A stretch of DNA of 64,000 nt, from assembly GCF_004118285.1 (NCBI RefSeq), contig NZ_SDHY01000004.1, positions 62,001 to 126,000 of the forward strand, read 5' to 3'. A program made the position numbers and the translations under genes. Under the pieces are notes generated by a model. It saw only the letters and a list, made by a program, of their open reading frames with translations. It was not told the DNA's origin and did no database searches. Below are positions 1 through 9,002 of the stretch, piece by piece (position 1 is the stretch's first letter; every line of letters begins with the position of its first letter). Source of the DNA: Aquirufa rosea. Lineage in GTDB: Bacteria; Bacteroidota; Bacteroidia; Cytophagales; Spirosomataceae.

Positions 1-1114
1 CTAATTCTGTGGCAAGGAAACAATGTTCCTGAGACATGGCGGTTTCTGTTCTGTTCAATACATCATTCACCAGCAATTCTCCATGAGGAAGTTCTACATT
101 TTTACAATCTATGTACAAAGTCTCTTTTTGAGTGACCAAATATAAATGACTACCCGTACCATGCGGAGAAGCGATGTCGGTATTTTTACGAACCTCCATG
201 TATCCTTCCGTACCCAAAATAGTCAATCTGCCATCGCCCCAAGTATTGAGCCCATCTGGAGTAAACCAATCCACACGGATATAACCTGATCCACCATTTC
301 CACGCAACATTAAATCGCCAAAGTCTTCAAAGTTGGGATATTGAGGATATTTATGATTAGCCACTTGCGAGGCTACCACTTCTCCTCGCGTAGATTTAGT
401 GAAATGAAGGAATTGATCTACTTGATGAGAACCTATATCCGTGATGATTCCACCGTAGTACTTTTTATCAAAAAACCAGGATGGCCTGGATGGAATGCTC
501 ATGCGGTGAGGTCCTGTTCCAAGGGTTTGAACTACCTTTCCGATGATGCCTGTTTGAGCCAATTGACTCGCTTTTTCGGTGGCTTTGTTTTCAAATCTTT
601 CCGAATAAGAAATAGAATAAATTCTTTTGGTCTCTTGCTGAACTTTTTTAACCTCGGCCAACTGCTCCAGGCTGATGATACCTGGTTTGTCGACCATGTA
701 ATCTTTACCCGCTTTCATCACACGGATGCCTAATGGCGCTCTATCAATCGGAGTAATGGAGCTTAATACCAATTGGATGGAAGGATCTCCCAAAATCTCC
801 GCTTCACTCTTTACCAATTTCGCCGTTGGATATTTTTTGGCAAAATCTTTGATGAGGTCTGGTTCTTTGGCATAGTAAGAAACAAATTCTCCTCCTCCTC
901 GGATAATGGAATTGGCCATGGTATAAATATGTCCGTGGTTAATTCCAATGACACCAAATTTCAATCTGGGTGCAATCACCTTTTCCTGTACTTTAGGAAC
1001 AAACAAAGATGTTGCGTCTTTGATCGGTGCATTTAAGGAAGGTATGAAGGCAAGTCCGGACAATAAACTGGCATCTTGCAAAAATTTCCTGCGGTTAGAA
1101 CTATTTTCTCTCAT
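1..1114 (-). CDS. Gfo/Idh/MocA family oxidoreductase, Tat-exported, partial at the window edge
   Basis: The reading frame opens at an ATG at 1114 and runs off the left edge without a stop, so about 371 residues are visible and the C-terminus is missing. Residues 7-13 (NRRKFLQ) followed by a hydrophobic stretch form a Tat-type signal, pointing to folded export with bound NAD(P). A Rossmann nucleotide-binding motif (GVIGIN) lies near residues 54-59, and DKPG at 142-145 takes the place of the family's EKP motif, which carries the lysine. Proteins of this family oxidise or reduce sugars and cyclitols. Exported Bacteroidota members often sit beside sugar isomerases and GMC oxidoreductases; such a pair is at 58572-61172. 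The substrate cannot be read from the sequence. Confidence 0.85.
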   Translation of the reverse strand, partial: MRENSSNRRKFLQDASLLSGLAFIPSLNAPIKDATSLFVPKVQEKVIAPRLKFGVIGINHGHIYTMANSIIRGGGEFVSYYAKEPDLIKDFAKKYPTAKLVKSEAEILGDPSIQLVLSSITPIDRAPLGIRVMKAGKDYMVDKPGIISLEQLAEVKKVQQETKRIYSISYSERFENKATEKASQLAQTGIIGKVVQTLGTGPHRMSIPSRPSWFFDKKYYGGIITDIGSHQVDQFLHFTKSTRGEVVASQVANHKYPQYPNFEDFGDLMLRGNGGSGYIRVDWFTPDGLNTWGDGRLTILGTEGYMEVRKNTDIASPHGTGSHLYLVTQKETLYIDCKNVELPHGELLVNDVLNRTETAMSQEHCFLATEL

Positions 1115-1208
1115 GAGATTATTCCATTTTAAGTGATACTATTTCTAAAAGTAATAATAGTTATAATCTTACTGATATCATCCTTGTTTTGTCTGCAAGA
1201 GATGAGGA

Positions 1209-1622
1209 TCAAACAGTCAACGTGGAATCCACTACGATGGTCGTTTTCAATAATCGAGAAATAGGACAATTCGCCTCCGCATCTTTTACTTGAGCCAAGA
1301 AAGTATCTTGATCGATTCCTGGCACAGTGGCTTTTAAGATTAATCGAGACTCAATAATGCTGCCTTCTTCCATTTTAATTTGTCCTTGGACATCCAAGAC
1401 TTTGGGAGGAAAGCCTGCGCCTGTCAGGTTGAAACTCAACTTCATAGCAAAGCAGCCTGCATGTGCCGCAGCTACCAATTCCTCAGGATTTGTTCCAATC
1501 CCATCTTCAAATCGAGTATTGAAGGAATACTGAGTATGACTTAACACACCACTTTGGGTACTTAACACCCCTTTACCTTCTTTTCCGGTTCCTTGCCAAA
1601 CGGCATTTGCTTTTCTGATCAT
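1209..1622 (-). CDS. osmC: OsmC family peroxiredoxin
   Basis: A 137-residue protein that reduces organic hydroperoxides in the cytoplasm with two redox cysteines. The cysteines are visible at residue 57 (within HAGCFAM) and residue 119 (within NCPISRLL), spaced as in OsmC rather than more distant relatives, and the NPEEL segment at 45-49 supplies the conserved glutamate region. I chose the ATG at 1622 because the protein then begins as OsmC proteins usually do; an in-frame TTG at 1655 would add 11 unrelated residues. It lies between the left-edge oxidoreductase and the sugar dehydrogenase on the same strand, with gaps of about 95 and 150 bases, so it may be transcribed alone. Family assignment is firm; the choice between OsmC and Ohr rests on the motif context. 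Confidence 0.88.
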   Translation of the reverse strand: MIRKANAVWQGTGKEGKGVLSTQSGVLSHTQYSFNTRFEDGIGTNPEELVAAAHAGCFAMKLSFNLTGAGFPPKVLDVQGQIKMEEGSIIESRLILKATVPGIDQDTFLAQVKDAEANCPISRLLKTTIVVDSTLTV

Positions 1623-1770
1623 AGCTAGATTTATTTTTGAATTAGAGAATTTCAATATGGTTCAATATTACTCTTTTTCTCTTACATACAATCAAATTCG
1701 CCTTGGCATATTTGGGAAGAGGAAAAAAATGATGGAATCGTTTTTTCCGCACATTCCTAGTTGATACCTG

Positions 1771-3456
1771 CTACTCATTGGGAACTATTTGATATAACAT
1801 TCCATCCACCTTGGTGATGATGTATAACTCTCCTTGCGCGTCCTGTCCCAAACGTAAATCCGCTTTATTAGATTTGGATAATTCCTTTAGCGTTACTTCC
1901 TTACCTTCCAAACGAAGCTTCAATTCTCGAATGCGCGCTTGACTTCCTTCCTTGATTTCAGAAATGGGGATATAGAATATTCGTCCCCGAACAATCTCCC
2001 CGAAAATATATTTTCCTCGCAAAGCAGGAATAGCTTTTCCGGTATATTCAAATCCGCCCATCATGGCATTTCCCTCATCATGGTCAAACTGGGCTATCGG
2101 ATAAGTATATCCCATCTTGGCATCATCTTTGGGAAGTGGATAAACGGTATTGGTTGTCGAGCTAGGATCAATCGCAAAGGTGCCTTCACGTAAAGGCCAA
2201 CCATAGTTTTTACCTGCTTGTAAAAGGTACAAGGACTCGATGTTTCTTTGGCCAATATTTGACACGATGATTCTCCCGTCTTTGAGCCAAGAAATACGGT
2301 TAGGATTTCGAAATCCCTGAGCGAAGACTTCATCCAAGCCCTTTTTACCAACAAATGGATTAGAGGCAGGTATGCCATACTTCCCATTTTGGCTATTTCT
2401 TCCCAAGGGATCTATTCTAAGCACTTTCCCCCAAGCATGTTCGATGTTGTTGGGAATGAAACCGCGCCTTTGTTCCAAAGCTCCCCCGTCACCCATTCCA
2501 ATGTACAGCAATCCAAAGTCTTGATCCCCGACTTTGGCATAAGGGTTAAAAGTGATTTCTTGCATGCCATGGATTTGATCAATCACATTAACCCGCATGA
2601 TTTCTCGCGATTTCCCCTGAACGGTAGCGGATTTCGCATCATCCAACGTCCATTCTGTAATAATCCATTGCAGTTTCACACGAAGGCTATCGCCGTAAGT
2701 AAAGTCGGCAGGGCCTTTGATTTCAGGCTCTGTATGGGTCGTATAAAAGAGTTTATTTTGAGCAAAAAGAGGATGAAAAGCAAAGCTACCGAGGCCCGTT
2801 GCCATTCCCGGTTTATTGGTAAAATGCGGAAAGTACTTTGAAATATCTAAGTACTCACTTAATTCATTTTTTGAATTCAATAGGTATAGTTTTCCCTGTA
2901 AATCCGAAATAACACGATCCTTGGTGATGGGATGAAAGGTCATTTTATTGATCCTGGTTTTAGGCTCGGTCGAGTTTGTAATAGGGAATTGAATGACCTT
3001 TTTCAGGTTAATTGTTTCTCCAGAAAAAGCGATTTTAGGCACAATGGGATTTTCCAGCGCTAATTTTCCTTTGGTATTAGGAAGTTTAGGTGCAGGTTTT
3101 TCTAAAATATAGGCAATCACATCTTGTATATCCTGAGGATCCAGATGATTAAAGCCTGGCATATAGGATTTGAATTTCTTGAATTTATCTTGAGCTCTCG
3201 CCACCTGCGCATCAATCATACCTTTGGGATTATTGATGAAATCTATCAGGTATTGTTTATCAACTACTCCTTTTAGACCGCCTAATTGGGGGCCAATTCC
3301 ATCCTCTTTGAAATTGTGGCAGCTAGCACAGTTCATTTCAAAAACTTGTGCGCCACGGTTTATTTGTTGAGAAATTCCTGAAAATGAAATAGCCCAAAGA
3401 GGCAAAACAAAAACGAAAAAACGAAGGAATACTACGGATGATGGAAGAATTTTCAT
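1771..3456 (-). CDS. Cytochrome c / PQQ-dependent sugar dehydrogenase fusion
   Basis: A 561-residue secreted protein with a signal peptide (about residues 1-30). An N-terminal class I cytochrome c domain follows: the CASCH haem site at 43-47 and a methionine in SYMPGF near residue 99 that can be the second axial ligand. From about residue 150 the protein resembles soluble PQQ-dependent glucose dehydrogenases of the GSDH beta-propeller type, with IHGMQEITF, IGMGDGG, KVLRIDP and GFRNPNRISW-like segments. The likely role is periplasmic oxidation of an aldose, with electrons passed inside the polypeptide from PQQ to haem. The substrate is unknown. PQQ biosynthesis genes are not in this window, so the cofactor would come from elsewhere in the genome or from outside. 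Confidence 0.85.
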   Translation of the reverse strand: MKILPSSVVFLRFFVFVLPLWAISFSGISQQINRGAQVFEMNCASCHNFKEDGIGPQLGGLKGVVDKQYLIDFINNPKGMIDAQVARAQDKFKKFKSYMPGFNHLDPQDIQDVIAYILEKPAPKLPNTKGKLALENPIVPKIAFSGETINLKKVIQFPITNSTEPKTRINKMTFHPITKDRVISDLQGKLYLLNSKNELSEYLDISKYFPHFTNKPGMATGLGSFAFHPLFAQNKLFYTTHTEPEIKGPADFTYGDSLRVKLQWIITEWTLDDAKSATVQGKSREIMRVNVIDQIHGMQEITFNPYAKVGDQDFGLLYIGMGDGGALEQRRGFIPNNIEHAWGKVLRIDPLGRNSQNGKYGIPASNPFVGKKGLDEVFAQGFRNPNRISWLKDGRIIVSNIGQRNIESLYLLQAGKNYGWPLREGTFAIDPSSTTNTVYPLPKDDAKMGYTYPIAQFDHDEGNAMMGGFEYTGKAIPALRGKYIFGEIVRGRIFYIPISEIKEGSQARIRELKLRLEGKEVTLKELSKSNKADLRLGQDAQGELYIITKVDGMLYQIVPNE

Positions 3457-3512
3457 AGGTTAAATAAAGCCGATGTAGGCTTTTTACTAGCAAAGAAAGA
3501 AAATGGAAAACT

Positions 3513-3971
3513 TTACTTTATCCTTGCCTTTCCTTCTTCTGACATGATGGATTGAGGATTTCTATGTAAAGTTTTGATAAAATGTACATTTCTAAAGCGT
3601 AAGGCCGACCAATCTTCATCTATAGCCACCTGACTTACTGGCTCAAATCCGATCTCCCCCATGGGTTCCCAACCCTGATCACGATTAAAGTCACAACGAT
3701 ATTTTTTGGAACTTCCTTTGGGATAGCACATCCAAATGGTCGCATCTCCTACGATTTTTTGTTGCACAGATTTGGCAAATTCTTGAATTTCCATTTTTTG
3801 GGTAACAAAAACTAAAGCATAGTTCACTTGATCTACTTGATTCAATGAGCTAATTACTCGAGATTCCTCTGGTAATTTTTCCAAGGCTAATTGGAAGGAT
3901 GCCGGCGCTCCCAAAACAAGTACTTCGGACTGTTGCTTAAAAGCAAGTTTCTTAAATAATGGATCGATCAT
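3513..3971 (-). CDS. DUF3052-like protein
   Basis: A 152-residue protein without signal peptide or membrane segment. The N-terminal part (residues 15-70) reads like a nucleotide-binding fold with a LVLGAP strand-turn, and residues 85-120 contain IWMCYPKGSSKKY, typical of small DUF3052-like proteins of Bacteroidota. The start ATG overlaps the stop of the upstream flavin-binding gene in an ATGA arrangement, so the two are very probably translated together. No catalytic residue can be named and the biochemical role is unknown. Confidence in it being a real gene is high; confidence in the family name is moderate. Confidence 0.7.
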   Translation of the reverse strand: MIDPLFKKLAFKQQSEVLVLGAPASFQLALEKLPEESRVISSLNQVDQVNYALVFVTQKMEIQEFAKSVQQKIVGDATIWMCYPKGSSKKYRCDFNRDQGWEPMGEIGFEPVSQVAIDEDWSALRFRNVHFIKTLHRNPQSIMSEEGKARIK

Positions 3972-4528
3972 TTCAATTTCTCTTTGGCTAAATCAGTAGG
4001 TAATCCATCCAAACTTTTCATATTATTTTCTAGCATATATTCTTCCATTTTCTCTGCACCCATTTGTTCGCTCCAAGTAAAATAAATATCTCGTTCTCCT
4101 TGATAATCATACATAGGAACACCGTATCCGCAGGAAGTTTGAACTAAATCTATGTTGCCAACAATGATCTGCCTGGTACTAGAAATCAAATTGAAATGCG
4201 GTGCATATTCATCCCAAAGTGGGGAATTAGGTAATATCGTGAAACCTTTACCATAAAGGCGCAAGATGTTGGGGGTTTTATCGAAAGAACAAAACATGAA
4301 GGTTATTCTTCCATTTTCCAGGGTGTGGGCTGAGGTCTCATTACCTGAACTGATAAGGTCCATATATGCCACCGTTTGCTTGCTAATCACTCGAAACGAA
4401 TCCAAACCTTTCGGAGATACATTAACACGTCCGTCATCACGTAATGGTGCAGTACCAACAAAAAATAGGTGCTGCTTTTCTATAAAATCTTGATGAGCCT
4501 TAGAGATAGATGGATAAAATTTGCCCAT
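3968..4528 (-). CDS. Pyridoxamine 5'-phosphate oxidase-like flavin/haem-binding protein
   Basis: A 186-residue cytoplasmic protein of the split-barrel, FMN-binding PNPOx-like superfamily. Segments supporting this are TAPLRDDGRVNVSPKG (residues 26-41), a strand VAYMDLISSGNETSAH and NGRITFMFCSFDK, the usual order for this fold. Related proteins bind FMN, F420 or haem, so the cofactor and reaction remain open; a role in vitamin B6 synthesis should not be assumed, since true PdxH has a longer C-terminus with different motifs. The stop overlaps the start of the DUF3052-like gene by four bases, so the pair forms a small operon read toward the window start. Confidence 0.75.
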   Translation of the reverse strand: MGKFYPSISKAHQDFIEKQHLFFVGTAPLRDDGRVNVSPKGLDSFRVISKQTVAYMDLISSGNETSAHTLENGRITFMFCSFDKTPNILRLYGKGFTILPNSPLWDEYAPHFNLISSTRQIIVGNIDLVQTSCGYGVPMYDYQGERDIYFTWSEQMGAEKMEEYMLENNMKSLDGLPTDLAKEKLK

Positions 4529-4580
4529 GGGAAATAGCTTAGTTTGGGTAAATATAAAATTTAATTTCTCAGAAAATACA

Positions 4581-5312
4581 TTACCCTTTGTTGGAAAGAT
4601 TTGATTTTAAACGATACAAATATGGGGCTTTACTTTTAGCTCCTGTGAATTTTTTGTCCAACCTTTCCAAGATATTCAAATCCAAGATTTTTTTCTGAAA
4701 ATTATTGGCGGGGAAGGGTTTATCGTAAACCGTTTCGTACAATTCCTGCAACTCCCTCATGGTGAAGGTTTCAGACAAAAGGTTGTTGAAAAGCAATTTT
4801 TTGTCCAGATTGTCCCGAAGTACCTCAAGCCCTTTTTCGGCCATTTCACGGTGGTCAAATATCATGTGAGGCAGATCTTGACTATCATACCAATCGCAGC
4901 TTTCATCTAAGTCAATTTTTTTAGGAATGACCTTTTCGAAATCAACCAAAGCATAATATGCAATACTTACTAAGCGCATTTTTTGATTTTTCTCATTGAT
5001 GGGGGGCTCCACATCTGGATATAATTCCTTGGCCAGGTGGGAGAATAATTGAAAATCTTCATCGGAAATTCGATTAGCCCGCCCAAACGTCCCCAATTCC
5101 TCCAAATAGACATCTTCTATCCCCGTTCTTTCAAACAATACCCTTTTGGCTGCGTCTTCAATATCTTCTTCTTGTAATACAAATCCCCCGGGAAGTGCGT
5201 AAATATCCTTTTCAAGCTTCAATTTGCTTAATATGAGCTTGAGCTTTTTGTGATGAAAACCGAAGATCACACAATCAACGGTCAGTTGGGGTATATGTTT
5301 AGAGGATTTCAA
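4581..5312 (-). CDS. Nudix-domain transcriptional regulator (NrtR/AraR type)
   Basis: A 243-residue protein with an N-terminal Nudix domain and a C-terminal winged-helix-like part (about residues 155-235), the layout of the NrtR/AraR regulators. The Nudix box lies at residues 43-65, but its metal-binding core reads RVLFERTGI, so two of the glutamates of the usual REUXEEXGU signature are replaced. Catalysis is therefore unlikely and a sugar- or nucleotide-sensing repressor is the better call. It opens with TTG at 5312; no in-frame ATG lies between there and the upstream stop. It is divergent from the secreted carboxylesterase at 5500, with a 21-bp dyad at 5373-5393 between them, so that gene is its most likely target. 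Confidence 0.78.
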   Translation of the reverse strand: MKSSKHIPQLTVDCVIFGFHHKKLKLILSKLKLEKDIYALPGGFVLQEEDIEDAAKRVLFERTGIEDVYLEELGTFGRANRISDEDFQLFSHLAKELYPDVEPPINEKNQKMRLVSIAYYALVDFEKVIPKKIDLDESCDWYDSQDLPHMIFDHREMAEKGLEVLRDNLDKKLLFNNLLSETFTMRELQELYETVYDKPFPANNFQKKILDLNILERLDKKFTGAKSKAPYLYRLKSNLSNKG

Positions 5313-5372
5313 GAAAATATTTTTTACTAAGTTATTGACAAATTTTTAGAAGAAACAGTTTTTATCAAAGTC

Positions 5373-5393
5373 ATTTTCTAAAAAATAGAAAAT
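5373..5393. promoter_or_regulatory. Perfect dyad, candidate operator of the Nudix regulator
   Basis: Two perfect 8-base arms (ATTTTCTA and TAGAAAAT) flank a 5-A spacer in the 187-base gap between the divergent regulator and carboxylesterase genes. The dyad lies just upstream of a TAnnTTTG box at 5407, around the -33 region, where a bound repressor would block transcription. The sequence is AT-rich, so chance is not excluded. Confidence 0.45.
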
Positions 5394-5406
5394 CAAAATA
5401 TTTTAC

Positions 5407-5414
5407 TACATTTG
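5407..5414 (+). promoter_or_regulatory. Candidate Bacteroidota -7 box for the carboxylesterase
   Basis: TACATTTG matches the Bacteroidota -7 consensus TAnnTTTG. It would give a leader of about 80 bases before the ATG at 5500. A convincing -33 TTG is not obvious. Confidence 0.35.
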
Positions 5415-5499
5415 GCTAAATTATCAATTTGATACAAAGATATCTTTCGTTCATTTTGATTCCACAGGGTAGAAACTCTATAATTTAATACATACAACA

Positions 5500-7110
5500 A
5501 TGAAAAAAGCTAGTTTAATTTTAGGCCTATTCCTCCTTGGTGGGCTGTCTGTACATGCTCAAGTGACCACAGGGCAAAATGTAGCTGTGGTATCCACAGA
5601 TGCTGGTAAGGTTAGAGGTTATGTTCATGGGGGTATTTATACCTACAAAGGAATTCCATACGCGGAGGCTGGTAGATTTGAAACGGCACATAAGCCAAAG
5701 CCATGGAACGGTGTTCGCAGTTCTTTGAGCTATGGCCCAGTAGCCTATTTAATGACGCCAACCACACAGGTGGCTGACGAATCAGAATTTGTGTATAATC
5801 ACTCTTGGGGTTATCCTAATGAGGACTGCATGCGTGTAAATGTCTGGACTCCGGGCATCAATGATGGGAAGAAGAGACCCGTATTATTTTGGATTCATGG
5901 AGGAGGATTTACCTCAGGTTCTTCACAAGAATTACCCTCTTATGATGGAGAAAATTTAGCCAAAAAAGGAGATGTCGTGGTCGTGTCTATCAACCATCGC
6001 CTGAATATTTTGGGCTATTTAGACTTATCTGCCTATGGGGAAAAATATAAGACCTCGGCCAACAATTCCATTTTAGACATGAAAACTGCTCTGGAATGGG
6101 TTAAAAACAATATCAGTCAGTTTGGAGGAGACCCAGGTAATGTGACCATCTTTGGCCAATCGGGTGGTGGAGCTAAAGTAAATACCTTGATGGCCATGCC
6201 ATCTGCTAAAGGGCTATTCCACAAAGCCATCAACCAAAGTGGTGCATTCACTACTAATATGATGGATAAATCGGTCACTCAAGCCATCACCAAAGAGGTA
6301 TTAAACATTTTACATATTGATGAGAGTAAGGTAGATAGTTTACAAAAAGTACCATTCCCCGTATTGGCATCGGCGGGTCAGAAAGCATTGCAAGCCGTTT
6401 CTGCACAACTAAAAGCTGCAGGTAAAGCTGTTGGAGGTTTTGGATTAAGCTGGGGACCTAGCATAGACCCGAACCTTTTACCTTACCAACCGATGTCCGC
6501 AGAAGCCATGGAGCTTTCTAAAAATGTCCCATTGATGATTGGAACAGTGAAGAATGAATTCATGCCAACCTTATTTTCTGGCATTAGCCATGATGCCTCC
6601 ATGGCAGAAGTAGAAGCCTACTTGCAAAAAACTTATGGCGCCAAGGCTGAAGCCTACAAAGCGGCAGTACGCAAGGCATATCCTGCCGATACCAAACCCA
6701 CAGATTTAATGGATGTGGATACCCGTTTCAGACCGGGTGCGGTAGATCAGGCAAATATTAAATCGGCCCTTGCTGGAGGTGCTCCCGTTTATATGTACTT
6801 GTTTACTTGGCAATCTCCGGTGATGGATGGTAAGTACAAGGCCATTCACTGCATCGAATTGCCGTTTTGTTTCAACAATATCGCGCGTTGTGAAGAAATG
6901 ACTGGGGGTACCAAAGAAGCCTATGCCTTAGCCGACAAAATGAGCCAAGCTTGGATAAATTTTGCTCGTTTAGGCAATCCAAACCACAAAGGGTTACCGA
7001 ATTGGCCTACCTATAATGCAACAAATACCTCAACCATGCACTTCGATAATACTTGCACCGTTAAGCCACAATTGGACAAGGAGTTATTTCAACTAGTTAA
7101 ATCTAATTAG
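5500..7110 (+). CDS. Secreted carboxylesterase, type B family
   Basis: A 536-residue alpha/beta hydrolase with a signal peptide cleaved near residue 20 (after VHA). It has the carboxylesterase hallmarks: GIPYAE near 51-56, the oxyanion-hole motif HGGGF at 133-137, the nucleophile Ser221 in GQSGGG and a late histidine in AIHCIELPF. The acidic triad member is probably the glutamate in VKNEFMP. The nucleophile elbow is GQSGG rather than the commoner GESAG. It should hydrolyse carboxylic esters in the periplasm or outside the cell; the natural substrate is unknown. It faces the Nudix regulator and ends at a strong terminator at 7136. A second member of the family is at 45469-47049. Confidence 0.88.
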   Translation: MKKASLILGLFLLGGLSVHAQVTTGQNVAVVSTDAGKVRGYVHGGIYTYKGIPYAEAGRFETAHKPKPWNGVRSSLSYGPVAYLMTPTTQVADESEFVYNHSWGYPNEDCMRVNVWTPGINDGKKRPVLFWIHGGGFTSGSSQELPSYDGENLAKKGDVVVVSINHRLNILGYLDLSAYGEKYKTSANNSILDMKTALEWVKNNISQFGGDPGNVTIFGQSGGGAKVNTLMAMPSAKGLFHKAINQSGAFTTNMMDKSVTQAITKEVLNILHIDESKVDSLQKVPFPVLASAGQKALQAVSAQLKAAGKAVGGFGLSWGPSIDPNLLPYQPMSAEAMELSKNVPLMIGTVKNEFMPTLFSGISHDASMAEVEAYLQKTYGAKAEAYKAAVRKAYPADTKPTDLMDVDTRFRPGAVDQANIKSALAGGAPVYMYLFTWQSPVMDGKYKAIHCIELPFCFNNIARCEEMTGGTKEAYALADKMSQAWINFARLGNPNHKGLPNWPTYNATNTSTMHFDNTCTVKPQLDKELFQLVKSN

Positions 7111-7135
7111 TTCGTAAGCGTTTTCGAATAAATAG

Positions 7136-7162
7136 GAGCCCCGATATTTTCGGGGCTCTTTT
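7136..7162 (+). terminator. Rho-independent terminator after the carboxylesterase
   Basis: A perfect 9-base-pair stem (GAGCCCCGA with TCGGGGCTC) around a TATTT loop is followed by a run of T. It lies 25 bases after the esterase stop and is the clearest terminator in the window. Confidence 0.92.
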
Positions 7163-7234
7163 ATGGCATTTAGCTAAGCCCGGCAAGTTAATTTCCCTAG
7201 AGAATGCATAAATTGGGGGATTAATTTAGGAAGC

Positions 7235-8020
7235 ATGAATCTGTCCCTGTACCAAGTAGACGCCTTTACGAATCAATTATTTGCCGGAAATCCTGCTGCC
7301 ATTTGTCCCTTAGAAGAATGGTTGGCAGATGATATCATGCAGAAAATTGCCGCAGAAAATAACCTAGCAGAAACGGCATTTTTTGTCAAACGGGGCAAGC
7401 ACTACGAAATACGTTGGTTTACACCCACCGTGGAGGTGGATCTATGCGGTCATGCTACCTTGGCAGCTGCACATGTCCTGTTTCATTGTTTAGGAACAGA
7501 TACTGATGAAATTATATTCTTTTCGCCACGAAGTGGAGAATTACGGGTTGCAAGGCAAAGAGATTTACTGACTTTAAACTTTCCTGCAGATCAGGTGCAG
7601 CCTGTTGATTTCGATTGGGCATCTTTTCAAGGTTTAAATCAAGTGGCTCAACAGGTTTACCGTGGCAAAACTGATTTTTTATTCATCTATGAGAAGGAAG
7701 AGCAAGTTGCAGAAATGGCCCCTAATTTTTTAGAAATCGCCAAGCTGCAAGCTAGAGGAATCATTATTACCGCTCCGGGAAATGAAGTAGATTTTGTATC
7801 TAGATTTTTTGGTCCACAGTCAGGAATTAATGAAGACCCAGTCACAGGCTCTGCGCATACGACATTGACACCCTACTGGGCCAAAAGACTACAGAAAAAT
7901 CAATTAACAGCTAAACAACTTTCTCCTCGAGGAGGGGATTTATCCTGCGAACTTAAGGGAGACCGAGTGACTATCAGTGGAAATTGCGTGTTGTATATGG
8001 TCGGTGAGATATTCGTGTAA
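7235..8020 (+). CDS. PhzF family isomerase/epimerase
   Basis: A 261-residue cytoplasmic protein matching PhzF-like proteins along its length. Visible hallmarks are the opening YQVDAFT, FAGNPAAIC near residues 17-25, ENNLAETAFF carrying the family's acid/base glutamate near residue 45, RWFTPTVEVDLCGHATLAAAH and GINEDPVTGSAHTTLTPYW. Members catalyse isomerisation of small acids, as PhzF does with dihydro-3-hydroxyanthranilate, but no phenazine genes are here, so this is probably a housekeeping homologue of unknown substrate. It stands alone between the terminator at 7136 and the convergent ChaN gene. Confidence 0.9.
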   Translation: MNLSLYQVDAFTNQLFAGNPAAICPLEEWLADDIMQKIAAENNLAETAFFVKRGKHYEIRWFTPTVEVDLCGHATLAAAHVLFHCLGTDTDEIIFFSPRSGELRVARQRDLLTLNFPADQVQPVDFDWASFQGLNQVAQQVYRGKTDFLFIYEKEEQVAEMAPNFLEIAKLQARGIIITAPGNEVDFVSRFFGPQSGINEDPVTGSAHTTLTPYWAKRLQKNQLTAKQLSPRGGDLSCELKGDRVTISGNCVLYMVGEIFV

Positions 8021-8073
8021 GCTGACCATCCTTTTTGAGATCAATAGAATTATCCCTAGACTGAATATCCCAG

Positions 8074-8934
8074 TCAATAAGTTGTTGTCATATCGTCTTC
8101 CACACAGATAATAAAGTCAGCGATACGCTTATTTTCCTGTGTCAACACTTTAATTTCCTTCTGACTTACCGTAGCAATGGTCGCAATTTTAATGGTAGGT
8201 TTTGCCAATTTCAGATACCAGGAGATCCCTTCATAATTTTCAGAATGATACGAACCATTTACATGGATAAAAAGCTGAGGTTCTTCCCAATTTTTCACTA
8301 TAAAATGAGCCATCGTCGCATCCTTCAAAGCCTGTGCTTTAGGCATATTGGGCGTGGAATGACCAGGCATCATGTTCAACATTTTTAGATAACCAGGTAA
8401 GTTAGCATCGTAAGGAATGGGCAATGGCGCCATCCACGATTTTTCTTCGCTTGTCAATGAATTCAATGCCTCAAAACCACCCTTAGATACCATGCTAGCA
8501 TATTTTCTGGGTACATTGGTGGCAATAAATTTCAATTGATTTTCTTTGGCGAAATTCACTAAAGGTGCATAATCCGTCTTATAATTTTTCCAAAGTCTTG
8601 CAGAAGAATCTAGTGACTTGGCGGTGATTTTTCCAGCTACATAGGCCGACAAAGCCCCTTGATTATCTTGTTCAAACATTTCTGCTCCCAAAACCAGCTT
8701 GCGCTTCGAAAAGCAGGATGTAATTATTTCCAATTCCAACCAATGACTGATGGGATTATTGTGTAACTCCCCGATTAACACCACGTCTTGTTTTTGTAAT
8801 TGCTTGATCATTTTATGATAAGACACTTCCCTCCCTTGGGCATTAAATAATCGATAGGCAGGTTTGTCCTTAGCTAATATGGGAGCTGAGAAAAAAAGTA
8901 TTACCCAAAAACAAAGGATGATTTTCTTATTCAT
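8074..8934 (-). CDS. ChaN family protein, possibly haem- or iron-related
   Basis: A 286-residue exported protein with a signal peptide of about 21 residues. It begins its mature part with a DVVLIGELHNNPISHWLE segment typical of ChaN/DUF399, and later has LGAEMFEQDNQ and IVHVNGSYHSE-like segments. A Campylobacter ChaN binds haem dimers and is under iron control; whether this one does is inference. No lipobox cysteine is obvious at the signal-peptide end, so it may be soluble in the periplasm rather than a lipoprotein. It is transcribed alone on the minus strand. Confidence 0.85.
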   Translation of the reverse strand: MNKKIILCFWVILFFSAPILAKDKPAYRLFNAQGREVSYHKMIKQLQKQDVVLIGELHNNPISHWLELEIITSCFSKRKLVLGAEMFEQDNQGALSAYVAGKITAKSLDSSARLWKNYKTDYAPLVNFAKENQLKFIATNVPRKYASMVSKGGFEALNSLTSEEKSWMAPLPIPYDANLPGYLKMLNMMPGHSTPNMPKAQALKDATMAHFIVKNWEEPQLFIHVNGSYHSENYEGISWYLKLAKPTIKIATIATVSQKEIKVLTQENKRIADFIICVEDDMTTTY

Positions 8935-9002
8935 GTGTGTTTAGCTGTTGAGTGAATACAAATTAGGATAAAATATTATGATTTATACATTCCCATAAAA
9001 AC

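Noticed and set aside
341-733. 130-codon plus-strand open frame
   Set aside because: It is antisense to the Gfo/Idh/MocA gene, which is open across the whole stretch with clear family motifs.
2389-2841. 150-codon plus-strand open frame
   Set aside because: It lies wholly antisense to the sugar dehydrogenase, whose motifs are unmistakable, and its translation has no protein-like pattern.
4581-5312. Active Nudix hydrolase
   Set aside because: Two of the glutamates needed for magnesium binding in the Nudix box are replaced and a winged-helix-like C-terminus is present, so a regulator fits better.
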